From assembly GCF_001039355.2 (NCBI RefSeq), contig NW_019774714.1, forward strand, positions 62,001-126,000: a stretch of 64,000 nucleotides of DNA, in the 5' to 3' direction. Within the stretch, counting starts at the first letter, position 1. Each line of letters begins with the position of its first letter. The stretch is from Lingula anatina (taxonomy: Eukaryota; Brachiopoda; Lingulata; Lingulida; Lingulidae). The notes under the pieces are model-generated. The model was not told the origin of the DNA. It searched no databases and was given only the letters and a program-made list of their open reading frames with translations. The position numbers and the translations under genes are program-made. Positions 48,701-61,515 of the stretch are shown piece after piece.

Positions 48701-50842
48701 TATATAACCCGTAATGCTGTTAACATTTTAAAGGTATTGCGTGGGGCGTTTATATTTTTCCTCAGTGTTTAATCGCACATACAAGGTAACAACAAAGGAC
48801 GTATACAACTACTGCAAAAAAATCCATTCCAATCAAAGGTTTGATTTTTGAGAGAATTAAAGAATACAGACAGTGTGTTACTTGACTTATGAGCACCAGT
48901 ATAATAAAGGCGAGAAGTCGGCTATCTTTGTCACAGATGACATATACCATTGACGACAATACACAGAATTAAAGAGGATTAGGTTACTTTAGAACTTATG
49001 AAAATACTGGTCGATAAAAATATAAGATTCTAATGAGGCTCCTCGGGTGTCGGACGAGATAAAAATAGACCCAAGTGTTGCCTAAAATAGATGGTCTCTT
49101 TTTAAATTGATATGTTTTTACCTTTTGACAAAGCACCGGCGCATCTATTAGTGGGTATCATATTCAAAGTGAAAATGTGTATAATGTGTATAATGATGGC
49201 ACAGCCTACTTTTCTGAAGGTTTAATCTAAAAATACGCCGCAGTGATGTCAAACTCCCCCGTTTCAGTGCGACGGGCGTCAGGATGCGCTAAAAATAGTA
49301 CAAAGTTGGAAATCAGCCAGAGAATTAGTTTAGCAAGTCATTTCCACGGTATGTTATCACACGTGGCTTAAATTGACTGAACTGAGACGGTGAAAGACAC
49401 GCCGAGCCCCTCGAAACAATGCTGGTTTCTATAATGAAAGGCTTTGAGCGTAATTCAAAGATATTTAGATGGCGCTGAGATATTTTTCTTTGAATTAATC
49501 CACCAAATAGTTGCTGTAACACAATTAAATGCGTTTGTCTCTGTGTCCATAAGTCCCCTGGTCTGTTCGCGGGGTTGGTTTCAAATTAATGAACGGATTC
49601 TACTACTTAAAATAGAACCACTTTCCACACACGAGATTAATAAGTTCGGTAAAAGATCTGTAGTATGTGAACCATTTGGACCAAATCAGCATAAGTTCGC
49701 AGACAGAAGCTAGTAGTTTCTATACTGTTTATTTGCCTGGAACTCCTTGATATTATGAAACGGGGAATATAATATCTCAGGAAAAACGATATGGCTAGTT
49801 AGGCGATTAAGAATAGGAGGGAAATTCTAATAGTCATGGTCAGTCGTCTAGGGCACCTTGACCTGTCAACATGTCTCACCCTTGGTGGTAGTAGAAGGTT
49901 TTCGTTTTACTCACTGTAATGCTTGGGGAAGGGGGGCTGGATGTGTACATGAAAGAAGAGTACCTTGTGCACACTAGCCCCAACCCAACCACCAAATCAC
50001 ATCAATACCCGCTGTAACATGTACAGGAATGGAACCGTAGTCTGCTTCCCATTACTTTGCACAGGTGACATTCGTCCCATATACCAACCCCAATACTCCG
50101 ACTAACCCTAACCTGCCCTACTAATCACATGTGAGCCCGGGCTTCCATTTCTAGGACTACCATTCCTGTCACAGCGACTTAATAACTTATAACATATGAG
50201 GAAGGGAGCAAGATAATGCATGGTTTTGCTTCGATTGTATTTAAGTAGAATGACGCAAATGCGGGGTTCATCGTGCATCTATTCCAATGCAGTAGTGCAA
50301 GTGACATGTCATAAATGTATGCGCGCATGCATTTGTTCGGGCGTGTGCATCTGCAAGATTCATCGTACATCTATTCTCACGGGTCGGTACGGGTAACGTG
50401 CTGTAATGTACATGGCGTCGTTCAGATCGAAGCAGCACCCGGTCGTCCCGTTTATGCGTGCGTCACAGCCTAATGGCAACCGATGCTTGCGAAACTTATT
50501 GGCAATTCGCTTGTAAAACACATCAACTTATTTTTGGAATACAGTTTATTGGCCATTGGCAAGTGAAAGGCTAAAGCACTTCTAGATAGTTATCCAGGTA
50601 GCGTACTTTATCACTTCCACCCACACATCTGGCTCGCGCTGCGATACCGTAACATTCTCCAGCTATCAAAATCTTTCCAGAAAAACCAATTATGCCGTCA
50701 GACTTTTTATCATTTGCTGTACTGCCATCCGCCGTTAAAAGGGTTAAATTTTGCCTGTGCTAAGAATGCTGTGATTAATGATAGGCATTTCCACATACGC
50801 AAAAGTACGAAAATAAACATACCAATATTTCGCAATTAATTC

Positions 50843-51434
50843 CAGTGGGGGATTTAGGGGGGGGGTCAGGTGGGTCCTGGGGGGGGGGGAAAGGTCGGCT
50901 TCGCATCCGCGGCCGCCCCCCCCCCCCCCCCCCCAAATAATCCTGGATCNNNNNNNNNNNNNNNNNNNNNNNNNNNNNNNNNNNNNNNNNNNNNNNNNNN
51001 NNNNNNNNNNNNNNNNNNNNNNNNNNNNNNNNNNNNNNNNNNNNNNNNNNNNNNNNNNNNNNNNNNNNNNNNNNNNNNNNNNNNNNNNNNNNNNNNNNNN
51101 NNNNNNNNNNNNNNNNNNNNNNNNNNNNNNNNNNNNNNNNNNNNNNNNNNNNNNNNNNNNNNNNNNNNNNNNNNNNNNNNNNNNNNNNNNNNNNNNNNNN
51201 NNNNNNNNNNNNNNNNNNNNNNNNNNNNNNNNNNNNNNNNNNNNNNNNNNNNNNNNNNNNNNNNNNNNNNNNNNNNNNNNNNNNNNNNNNNNNNNNNNNN
51301 NNNNNNNNNNNNNNNNNNNNNNNNNNNNNNNNNNNGGGGGGGGGGGGGGGGGGGCCGGGGGGGGGGGGAAAAGGGTGCGCCCCCCCGCCCCCCCCCCCCC
51401 CCCCCCCTTTAAAATAATCCTGGAACCGCCCCTG
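50843..51434. mobile_element. MITE-like element, copy 2, interrupted by gap
   Basis: The same CAGTGGGGGATTTAGG start and AACCGCCCCTG end as at 39344-39442, but with a 386-N gap between. The motif AATAATCCTGGA occurs on both sides of the gap, so either the element is tandemly doubled here or the assembly has repeated it. The right flank AATTC matches the left flank exactly. Confidence 0.5.
50950..51335. other. Assembly gap (386 N)
   Basis: A run of 386 N lies between a C run and a G run of the MITE-like element. Copy 1 has no missing sequence at this point, so the gap may be far smaller than drawn or may be spurious. Open frames crossing it are meaningless. Confidence 0.95.
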
Positions 51435-51557
51435 AATTCTATACAAGATTTCTTCACGGTACATTATGAGTGGGCATTTATCCTTTTATCTAAATTCCAT
51501 TCACTTCTGTTTTGTTTAATTTCTAGTTATATGCATCAGTATTTATATGCATCAGTG

Positions 51558-51594
<37 letters not shown>

Positions 51595-51700
51595 ATGAAA
51601 AACTGCCCTATCGGTGATGGGGGAGGGGGGCGAGAAGGCAATATACTTGACTATAGCTATAGGAATCTTGATAGAAAAAGTAGTTAAATGGCTAACATAC

Positions 51701-51876
51701 CGTGCATAGATACTTCTCTAGCCCTGGCCAGGTCCATCTTATTTCCAACTAGAATGATGGGACAGGTGTTATTTTCCTCGTCCCGTAATCGTTGTAGCTG
51801 GTCGCAGGCTTTTCGAAATGACCTTTTATCGGCTATGGAGTACACCAACACGTACGCGGTGGCCTCGTCCTCGTAA
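51701..51876 (-). CDS. RGK-family GTPase, internal G4 exon, copy 2
   Basis: This is the same 176-base exon as 39728-39903, with identical splice sites and an identical protein. The single difference I found is a synonymous change in the Asp codon before Lys-Arg-Ser-Phe. The exon length is not a multiple of three. If both copies were spliced into one mRNA, the second would be read out of frame and stop after 14 further codons. That favours allelic or assembly duplication over a real exon duplication. Confidence 0.8.
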
Positions 51877-54800
51877 CTGGCAATCTAGAATTATGAATCT
51901 GTCATTAGAAAAGAAACATCGAATTAAAAACTAAATGGTTACAAAAATTGCGTTTTAATCTAGGGTTAGCTTCAGCTGCTGCGTCGTTGGAAATGGCAAT
52001 CTGAAACTGTAATTTGAAACCAAACATCAAAGTACCTGTAGAAACGAAATGTTAAAGAAAAGTGACATTTAAATCGTGTGTTAACATATAAGCTGTAACA
52101 TGATCGAAACTTGCAATCAGGAATCATGAACCTAAAATTAGATACTATGGATTACAAAAAAACCATTTGGAAGCTTGTATCAACCTAAGCCGCACACCTT
52201 CATCGTCTCAGCTGACATTTTAAAAGTCATAACATAAAACCAACCACAGCAGCGGACCACAATTTTTTTATAGAATTTTAAACGAAAATCAATGAAGTGA
52301 CAGTGTAACCATACCACAGGAAACAAATACACTATTTAAAAAACAGAGTAATAAAGGTTCACATAACGCTATAGTGAACTACAAGTGTAAATGAATTGTA
52401 CAAAAAACGGATATTTAAACTAATTGAGTCCTTGTAATGATTCTTAGTAAAGACAGGCGGTTTCTGTAGATAGAACTCATTATACATATGCATAAACCCG
52501 ATCGCTCTTGGTATGAATTTCATTTCAGTGATTTCGTTCCGTCGGTCGTATTATATTATGGCCCAGATGCATTAATGAAAACCAGAAACTTATATTGATA
52601 TACTGAAAGTATACCATATGCCATAGACAACTAATTTTCGAGCACAGGTATATAAAAATGGTTTGTATTCGAATATTTGACAAATTGTACGAACAGATTT
52701 CACCACTGTTTTTAACTGATCCCTTTGGAGTGAAATTTTGTTGTCATGTTCAGATGATCCATAATGTGACAGCTGTGTATAAATGACAATAATTTTATGT
52801 AACATTTGTTACCACATCATAATTTGCTTGATATCCATGTAGTGCCCGTTGCCAAACGCTAAACGAAAAATATATGCGCTTATCATTTCCTCTCCAAGTC
52901 GTGCTAAACGGCTTGGAACCTGATTAACATTTTATCGTCAGTTGTATGTCATCTGGTGTTATTATCTGAGACAAAATTCACGCTGTACATTGAATCATCC
53001 ATGTATAAGTGTCCCCCATTACTCTTGGATATTTGCAATTTTGTTACGTCACGCACTGACTTTAACGTCAGTTGACTTGGATAACCACCAGGATAAAGAG
53101 TGTGGACCTAAATATAGTACACGCCCCCCCCCCCCCCCCCCCCCACAAAGAAAAAAAAACGGATAACCAATACAAAATTTGATAATATCGCAAAACCCAA
53201 AACGCAAAATAAAAGTAACTTAACAATTATGACGCAACTCGGACCTTCCCCCTTGGTTTCTTTAACTGTGGCTTTGAAATATTCCTAATCAGTCTTTTGA
53301 TGACCATAAAGAAAATCAATTTATTTGAATATAGCTATACTTCATGAAAATCGCTTTCTACACTCTTAACCCCATCAGCAAATCAGTTGTTAGAGATATA
53401 ATACGTCATAAGACTGTGTCACCTATCATGGATACCCGTCCAGTGAGTCTCTTAGGCCCGTCTATTCGTAAGCAGTTGCAGTAATATGGGTCCAATTAGT
53501 AAGATGTCAACGTCAGATAGGGTAAGATAGGGTTTTATTCTATAATAGCCATATTTTTCTTTCTGCTATGTCAGCCTTTGTCTTTTGTTTTTATTTCGTG
53601 AGAGTGATACAGGAAACTAAAAGCAGACGCCATAGACATAACCCCATCAAAGTTTCGTCTTTCGCCAAAGATGCACTGGGTAATCATTCCCATAGTACCA
53701 CATGACCTCAACCTCCCACCCCCACCCCCAATACTCACCAAAGTATTCAGTCTCCCATTACAACACCAAGCATCTAGCTTCTTAAAATTCACCTCATTTA
53801 CTGTGTATCTTCAAGTTTTAGCCCAATTATTTTCTCTGCCAAGATTATATTAGCATCACTATCTCTAGCTTTGAAAAAAACCCTCATTAGACGGCTTTAA
53901 ATATATAATTTAACGCAGTGTAGGTCTCATGTTTTTCAATTATCAGAACGAAGGCTGAACTTAGTTGAACCCCTTTCTTTGTAATCTGGACACGACAATG
54001 CAAAACACACCTGCAACAATAACTAGTGTCGAAAGAATGCAGTGATGTGAATACCTAGATCAGTGTTGAGTATGAAATGATCAAGAATTCAGATATATGA
54101 AATTCACAATACCTTGCAAAGCTGCGCTGCGCTGTCAAGTCATTTAGCAATGAATACAAATTTGAACGGCCTTGTCGATAGATATTGTTTAAATTGACGT
54201 GGACATAACGGTCGCTTGGCTGATCCCCCTCCCCCCCTCCCCACCTTCCCGATTCTAATGCACTCATCATTTGAACCCTAATTACCATGGCATTTTACAA
54301 ATGGTTCTTCGTACTGGTTTGAATAGATATGAAGCATCTTCCTCGACAGCTTGATATGCATTTCGCGTGCAAAAGAAACCATGACATTTCAGGCAAAATA
54401 GATTATGGAACAAAATTGCACAAAGTACACCATATTTAGAAGTTGAAGGGCAATTTTGTTAAAACTGCACTGCGAGACGTCGAACCCTCGGGATCTATTA
54501 AAAAATCTGTCTTTTCTTTAAGGGAATGGTTCCTTTATTGCATGCCTTGTTCACGATAGAAGAGCAATGCTCCGTTACCAAAGCACTGCGTTCCCCAAAC
54601 TATCTAAACAATTAGGGTCAATTTTTTGCAAGTTGAACTGAACCAAAAAAAAAAAAAAGCTCGGAATTTTTTAGAATGACAATTTACTGGGTAACAAAAA
54701 CCTGGACAAATGTATCGGTGAATATATAACCCTCACCACTTATTGAGCTCGTTTCTTACTAGGCAGGTCAAATATTCAAGACCTCAGAGCATAATAATCA

Positions 54801-54891
54801 CGTATACACCTCACTACTTTAAACGCACTTAAAGCCTTAAAAAGGTAGACCTTTGTAAAGAAAAATGTTTTTTCCTGGAAATAAAAAAATT

Positions 54892-54948
<57 letters not shown>

Positions 54949-57668
54949 GTACATCACTCATTGTGTGTCTCTAAAGCAGATTAATTCAGTACAGGTCACT
55001 TGGTACGCTGGCCCTTACTCCCCTGTTTTATAGATTCACAATACAAAAAAACGTCTCCAGGGAATCTATCGATAACTTGCTGGTGAATTTGGATAGTTTC
55101 TATTCACTGAGACTAATACTTATGCTTATCACGTTCCAAATTGAGGCAAATTGGGTTAATGGATGGAAATGTAAGATTAAAACAAATACAATCACGAATA
55201 AAAAGGTAGATCGAGTGGTCTGATAGAATCGCCCTCGAAAACTATTCGATTAATGTTTTCTGTCTTAAAATTTTAATAATCTTTATCTCTAGAGCACTCT
55301 CGACGCCATGTTTTATAAACAACCAGTGCGCGTTGTCGATGGGGAGGGACACACGTTGCGCCTTAAAATTCTGAAACTCTTTGTTGGCCAATGAATGTAA
55401 GCGTCTGGTGGCGCCAGTTTAGAAGCATGCAGCGCGCTTTAGACTTTATCTATAAAGTTCAAACTTAAAATTTTGAACCTTGTCACTTGTCACCGTTTTC
55501 CAGCTCTAAATATCTAATTTCTACCGCAATTTATGTAGAGACACTAATTCTTTTTTTTTCGACCCTACTAGGTCCTCTTTTATACAGACCCTGATTAAAG
55601 TCTGCATAGAGTGCCTGCACCCCCGCCTGGAGCGATATTCTGATCCATAAACACAGAGTTGTGCTATGTGAATGCTGTTCTCCTTTGAAAAGCAAATGTC
55701 TCCGGATATATTTCAACATGTTTTTTAACCAGACCGTTATCTTTTTCATTGCATTCTGAGTAAAAATATGTGCTTTCCGTGGTTGTACATGATAGGTAAT
55801 GTGATAGACAGGTGTATAAACATCACAAGTAATTAGGTTTAAAGGTAGTGGTACACCATATTAGTAATCTACGTGCCCATATGGCACTGAACTCAAATAT
55901 GTTACTGATAAAAAAAGCCCACTGGCATGTGTGTGTGTGTGTATGTGTTGGAAGAGTACATATTGTATATACTGCATGTATGTATTAGCCTCTACCCTTG
56001 CAAATTAAAAAAAAACACCAAAACTCAATCTTTCATAACGCATTGTTTAAAGTTCTCAGCCATGCTATTCAATTACTTGGCCGAAGATGTAACAAAATCT
56101 TGCCAAAGTCAGTTTGTGCAAAGGAGAGATAAACAGAAAATGTGCTTTGCCCTGAGATTGCAGGAAGTGCAGGCGCCAAATACAGAACCAATCTGGACCT
56201 TCCAAAATTCCACTTATTGCAAAAATCCATGCTATTGATTAAGGATTAAAGAAAAGCGCTTTTGATATGGTTGAGTGCTACAAACCCTTCCACTTTGGTA
56301 ATTGTATTGACGTGATGAACGGCGTTTCCCTTTTTCAAGGTAGATCTTTTAGCGTTATATCATGTTAACGGTAGCACCCATTAATAATACTGCACATACA
56401 CCACTTTTATGGTGGTTTCCACACGGCATACGTCTCTTTAGTTCGTGTTCCCGCAGTCACTACAGCCATGAGTTATCGATATAAAACTAAAAAAACCAGC
56501 CCCCTTCATTTCCTCATGGAGCACGTAATATAGCAGAAAGAAACAACTTGGATTTTTATTCAAAACGTAAATTGTACTATGGTTCTTAATCTATTGCTAT
56601 CCATGATTAAATTGCGGGACAGTTCTTATTTTTTAAATCAGCTTGCAAATCGACGAAGTGAAAACCCCGTACACGTGATACAGGTGGATGACCAAGGAAA
56701 AAAATCTCAAAATTAAGGGAAGTATCCAACGGGGAAACAGCACGGGTGAGACAGGCATATCGAATCTTAAAAAATGTTGGCACGTCCGAAATATCTGGAA
56801 TCAGTTTACCTGGACGTATCTTGAGGACTTAACACACTTGTTTGCGCTTATAAATCATCCTGACGCTAACTGCTAATAATAAATCGAGGTCTTTCAGAGA
56901 GCCTAGTACTGACGATCTAGAAATGGTACAGATGCAGTCAATTATCAGTAGACAAAATACGCATTAAAAAAACATAGAATCATAGGCCTCTTATTGATAA
57001 ATCCCCTAGTTTCCCCGCAAATAAAGGAAACCGCCAAGCAATTTGGACTTATCAGACGCATTCATCTTACGGTTTACTCACTTACTCTATCCATTTGGTG
57101 CTTTTTGTTGTCCAATTACGACTGGCAGCTTTCAAATAAACTTCGTTTCTGAGTTTGATGAAGACAGATACAAGGCCTTGCTCTACTTCACGGGTAGTCC
57201 CGTATAGATAGTGTAAGAGTACAAACAATCTCTGTTTCCAAAAAATCGAAGGTTTCTGTGAGTACTTTCGACAAAATAGATAGATATCGTGCTCATATAG
57301 GCGCCAGAGAAGATACTGTAAGCTTTCTTAATACCAGTACACACCATGAGGCAACAAAGGTGAAGTAATAACTCGGATTGTGATCAGTTCCCATTAAAAG
57401 AAAATTACGCCACATATCTTTTCAAGGGTGCATATATCTGATTTCCGCCAACTACAAAACACGAATTAGTATGAATGCATCATAAAAATCAAGTTTTAAA
57501 GCTGGAACACATAGAACCTGCTGCTTCTGGTGATGATGAGCTACCACCGGTTTTTACAATGTTAGAATATAAAGAAGGCGATTAAATGTACGATGTAAAG
57601 ACTTATTTTTATTGTGGTATTACATGTAGCTCATGCGTGTGCAAATGTGTGCTCGCGTACGTACGTAC

Positions 57669-57713
<45 letters not shown>

Positions 57714-57716
57714 AAT
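51877..57716. other. Rest of duplicated block copy 2, no further exon seen
   Basis: This mirrors 39904-45788, with ATT tracts (51556-51592 lies just before the exon; about 54890-54945 here) of different length from copy 1. No exon unique to this copy was found. Confidence 0.5.
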
Positions 57717-58332
57717 AAACGGGAGTTAATGTATGAACCTTATAACCCACATAATGAGACAGAATAAAAGGACAGTACGAAAGAATGATAGAACAAAAAG
57801 AAAAGAAACCAGAAGAAGTCCACATTAATGATAAATAAACACCACCACGCAAAGCCAATCTGTTCATAATAAAACATCCCAGCAAGACTAGGCGGGCTAC
57901 ATTTTGACGGGACATTCTTACTTGATTGATTAACCTTGTTGTTCAGCACTTTTCTAAGTAATGTAAATAGACCCGCTCTACTGGAGCACGAAACTGGATA
58001 TGTTAGCTATGCGATGGACAGCTGCTTTACCTGGAAAAAACAAAATCGACCAGCTAGGAGCATACTCGTGCTTTCCATATGAATCCCACTCGAAAGGACT
58101 AGAATTTCACCGTTTATCTGGGCATGATTTTCTAGGTCAATGATATTGGTTTGACTATCGTGGACAGTAACAGTGAGCTTCAATGCATGCATTGTAAATT
58201 GGTAACTCAAAAAAACTTTTTGTTTGTTTTGGAGTTAAGAGATGTTAACAAGACAGCGAAGAATTTGTAAGGTTTTCCAAACATTATATTCTGATCTGCA
58301 ATACCGCGGTATGCATGTGCAAAAATAAATAA

Positions 58333-58399
58333 GAGATCACATTATTTCTCTTGGAGATCACATTATTTCTCTCGGATAATCACATTATTTCTCTCGGAT
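58333..58399. repeat. Three-unit tandem repeat, period 21-22 bp
   Basis: ATCACATTATTTCTCT occurs three times in a row, starting near 58336, 58357 and 58379, with small differences in the linking bases. Confidence 0.8.
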
Positions 58400-60404
58400 T
58401 CTCCTATCTTTTTACGTTGTTTCAACGAGCCAGTTCTTACTGATCTGTAGAACGAGTCTATTATTGTACATCTGTAGGTTATCTACTAGTAGTCTATAGG
58501 TAGAACTGTCTTTAACTGGCATAATCAGAGGTTAGGCCTACGGCTTTTGCATTCTTACCCATATCTTGATATCAAATCAGTTAAAGAAATTAGTACGATT
58601 AAAGGATAGAAACTGCCACTACTGCTTTGTGTATTGAGGCCTTTTAAAAGAAGACCATAAATCGGAACACTATGGAAGATCGAGAAAGAAAAGTTAGCGT
58701 GTAATATTGTTTTAGTGCTTTTTTAAAACTTCTGTGTTGTGCCTCGACTTGGTTTCACAGCCTTCCCCCCTCCATATTGCCCAGGACGTGTATCTTGGAA
58801 ATCTAAGAGATAATAAATGATAGTTGACTTTCAACGTACACAGGAATCACTTGTGCCACAAATAGCAGATTCCTTTCATTGCTAATAAGCCAAGTAGTTG
58901 ATGATCATGGAAAACACATATAGCAAATAAATGACTATATGATCGAATGCCGTCTTACATCATACGGTCCACCTGCACGAAAACGAACTCATTTGCCGAA
59001 CTAGCCTAAGCAAGACTCATTCTACTTGTAAACCTACCAAGTGTTATCAGTAGTTATTATAGGCATTACTCCCTTGACAAATTATTCTCCACAGGTTTTT
59101 TTTCTTTTTTCTTTTATGCTGTTAAGTTAAGGTTATTAAATGGTAAGGGGGGGGCTCTGTTTAGATGACTCTCTCACGTAGTACATAAACTATTTAGCAA
59201 ATTGTCAATACGTTATACTAGACTGGTTCAGTTAGATATGCAGTTCGATGTTAAAAGATACTAAGACATTCAAAACTTGGTTCATGTCGTTATTTTTTTT
59301 TTTTTTTTTTTTTTCAACTCAAAAATTTCCAAGCAACGACGTTAATCTATTTGTAACATTATTACCAACTGCTCAGGACGGCATTAAACTAGGCACTTTG
59401 TACAACTTATATTTACATTCGATAGATGCTTTGTAATTTGCAAATGATATCAATCACTGAAGACTTCAAGTCAAAATACCTTATATACAAATGCAAAGTT
59501 ACGATCAAGACCGGATTTATTTATAAGTAAACTAAGCCAGTTGCCAGAAAAACACGAAAAATATGTAAAAAAAGAAAAACGGTTTAACATTATTGAGAAA
59601 ATGTCATTTGGATGACAGAGGTGAAAAAAAGAAAGTAGAAAGAGTACAAGGGTTGTATAAGAGCAGTATGTAGCAATAGAATTTCAATGTGCAAAGCTTG
59701 CTTGCCACAAGTCAATCGTTCCTGTATGGGGTGACCAGGATGCTGGCAGTACTTGGCCCACCAAAAGACCTAAATCTGGTCCTAAATACGATAGATAATT
59801 ACACTGACCTAGATGTAGAACATACGTACGAAAGATATCCACACGGCATAGGTGAAGAGTGCACACGGTAACGAAGCTTATAAAAACATCTAAATGTTAA
59901 GTAGGAGTTATTTTAGAATCTCCTTTCCAGTTCCAGACCGCCTTTCAATCACAGCGCCCCACCAACTGTATTCCCAGCCATGTTATCACACGGAGGCTTA
60001 AATAAATACGAGCACGAGCAATCCGCCCACATGCACGTGCGCCAGGAGGGAACGCCAGCTGGCTTGAATATTTCCAGGAACAATACAGACTCCCAAAAGC
60101 CGATTTGACTCTTTTAACCTCTAAGAACGTTTTTCCTGTGAAGACCCTACTTTTCAATACAGCTTGAATTAACTCAGTATAAGCGTTCTTTATTTGTACA
60201 TATAGATATCAGAATAGTTCGTAGAAAGACACAATATCTGTAATTAGCAGCGTCGCTATAAAATTATGAGCTAGGTCGCGCAGTTTCTGTACAACTAACA
60301 TAGAAACAGACGCTCGCTGGTCGTGTTACAAAATGAACAAACCGTAAGACGTCCAATCGCCTGCTATTCACCGATATAAAGACAATGGGTTATCCCAAAG
60401 GAAC

Positions 60405-60490
60405 TGCTCTGGGACCCGTTTCATAAAAGTCAATAGTCAGTGTTTGGGCTAACATCATAGTCTACCTGGACTTAGCCTACTAGGTTGCGT
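60405..60490. repeat. Possible decayed interspersed repeat (CCCGTTTCATAAAA type)
   Basis: GGACCCGTTTCATAAAAGTC followed by short inverted motifs resembles a repeat class common in marine invertebrates. Similar wording, GGTTCGTTTCACTAAGTGAG, begins the element at 61246. Assignment is weak. Confidence 0.25.
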
Positions 60491-61122
60491 TTGATAAAGT
60501 CAAATAAATAGGCGTCGACCCTTTTTTGGCCTTTTAACCTCGGGCCCACCTGGTGGGACTTAGTTTTAACTAAGCATCTTCGGCAAACTGTGGTTGTTTT
60601 GCCAAAGATTTTTACTTTCAGTGCCCATGGTATCATATAGGTATGCCAAATGCATTAATGGTGGGCCAATAGCTTTTAAAATAATTAACACCAATGCTGC
60701 AAGTCGACTTTGTGTATTCGATTGGCTGTCCGATCTTAGGTTAACGGTCCAAGCTCAGCCCAAATACTTGAAACATTTTTGTGAAGCATGCCCCAAAAAT
60801 TGGTATAAACTTTTTGGTAAACAACAAGCTTACTTCTACCCCAGATAAATCAGTAGTAGTATACAGTATATAAGTAAATGAAATATTGAGCCTGTTTAAA
60901 TACAAAAGACTTGGCTAATGTTTTAGATGAATACCCATTTTCTTCAAGTGGACTACCATAGATGTATCTTGAACTGAAACAGACCAGACTTTGGTCGAAA
61001 AGTTAAGAACAATTTCTTGGCCGAAGTTATTTTAAGAAAACCCCTCCCCCTCTTCCAATACACACCAGAATATTTGTTACCTAGCCATTTCTGTATGCAG
61101 GCCTGCAGGGTGTATTTTAAGC

Positions 61123-61169
61123 GCATGCAAGTGCTTTGCTAGAAACCTGTATTGAAAGCACTTGCATGC
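61123..61169. other. Perfect 15-bp stem-loop
   Basis: GCATGCAAGTGCTTT (61123-61137) and its exact reverse complement (61155-61169) are separated by 17 bases. The stem may extend a few bases outward with bulges. It could be a structured RNA hairpin or a chance or transposon remnant; nothing else supports an RNA gene. Confidence 0.5.
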
Positions 61170-61245
61170 TTTGCAATTAAGCGGGAAATGAGCTACACAA
61201 AACAGTTCGTTAAGGTGAGAAGGAAGGGCTCATAATCTCGGCCTG

Positions 61246-61515
61246 GGGTTCGTTTCACTAAGTGAGATTAGACAGAACGTTGGTCTAAACCTTTAGTCTT
61301 TTAAGACTTAAAAGTATTAGCCCACTTTCACCCGAAATGTATTAATGGTAGTCCAGTAATATCACATGTTGTGCCTACCCTATAGCAAGAACGAAATTAT
61401 TATTATCACGTGGACTACAGATATACCCCGAATTGAATAAGCCTAATAGATTTATATTTTGTTTTAAAATCTGAGACCAACTTTCGGACCAAAATTGTTC
61501 TATGGAACCGGTCCC
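61246..61515. mobile_element. Possible foldback element
   Basis: The left end (GGTTCGTTTCACTAAGTGAG ... CGTTGGTCTAAA) and the reverse complement of the right end (GGGGACCGGTTCCATAGAAC ... AGTTGGTCTCAGA) are alike over about 45 bases with many mismatches. This suggests a decayed inverted-repeat element of about 270 bp. No target-site duplication was identified. Confidence 0.3.

Larger units (their letters stand above)
45791..57716. repeat. 11.5-kb duplicated block, copy 2
   Basis: This is the second copy of 34242-45788, ending in a longer GA microsatellite (about 57671-57710) and AGAAGAAAT. It continues into unique sequence (AAACGGGAG). Its length of 11,926 bases includes a 386-N gap, so the non-gap length (11,540) is within a few bases of copy 1 (11,547). 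Confidence 0.9.

Noticed and set aside
50744-51464. Open frames of 180-237 codons
   Set aside because: Most of each frame is the N gap, and the rest is Gly/Pro runs from poly-G/poly-C.
58333-58399. Possible CRISPR-like array (three 21-22 bp units)
   Set aside because: Units are directly adjacent without unique spacers and the DNA is animal nuclear. It is a simple tandem repeat.
59689-59871. 60-codon frame with plausible composition
   Set aside because: The opposite strand is open over the same stretch, the start is not ATG, and no family or splice context supports it.
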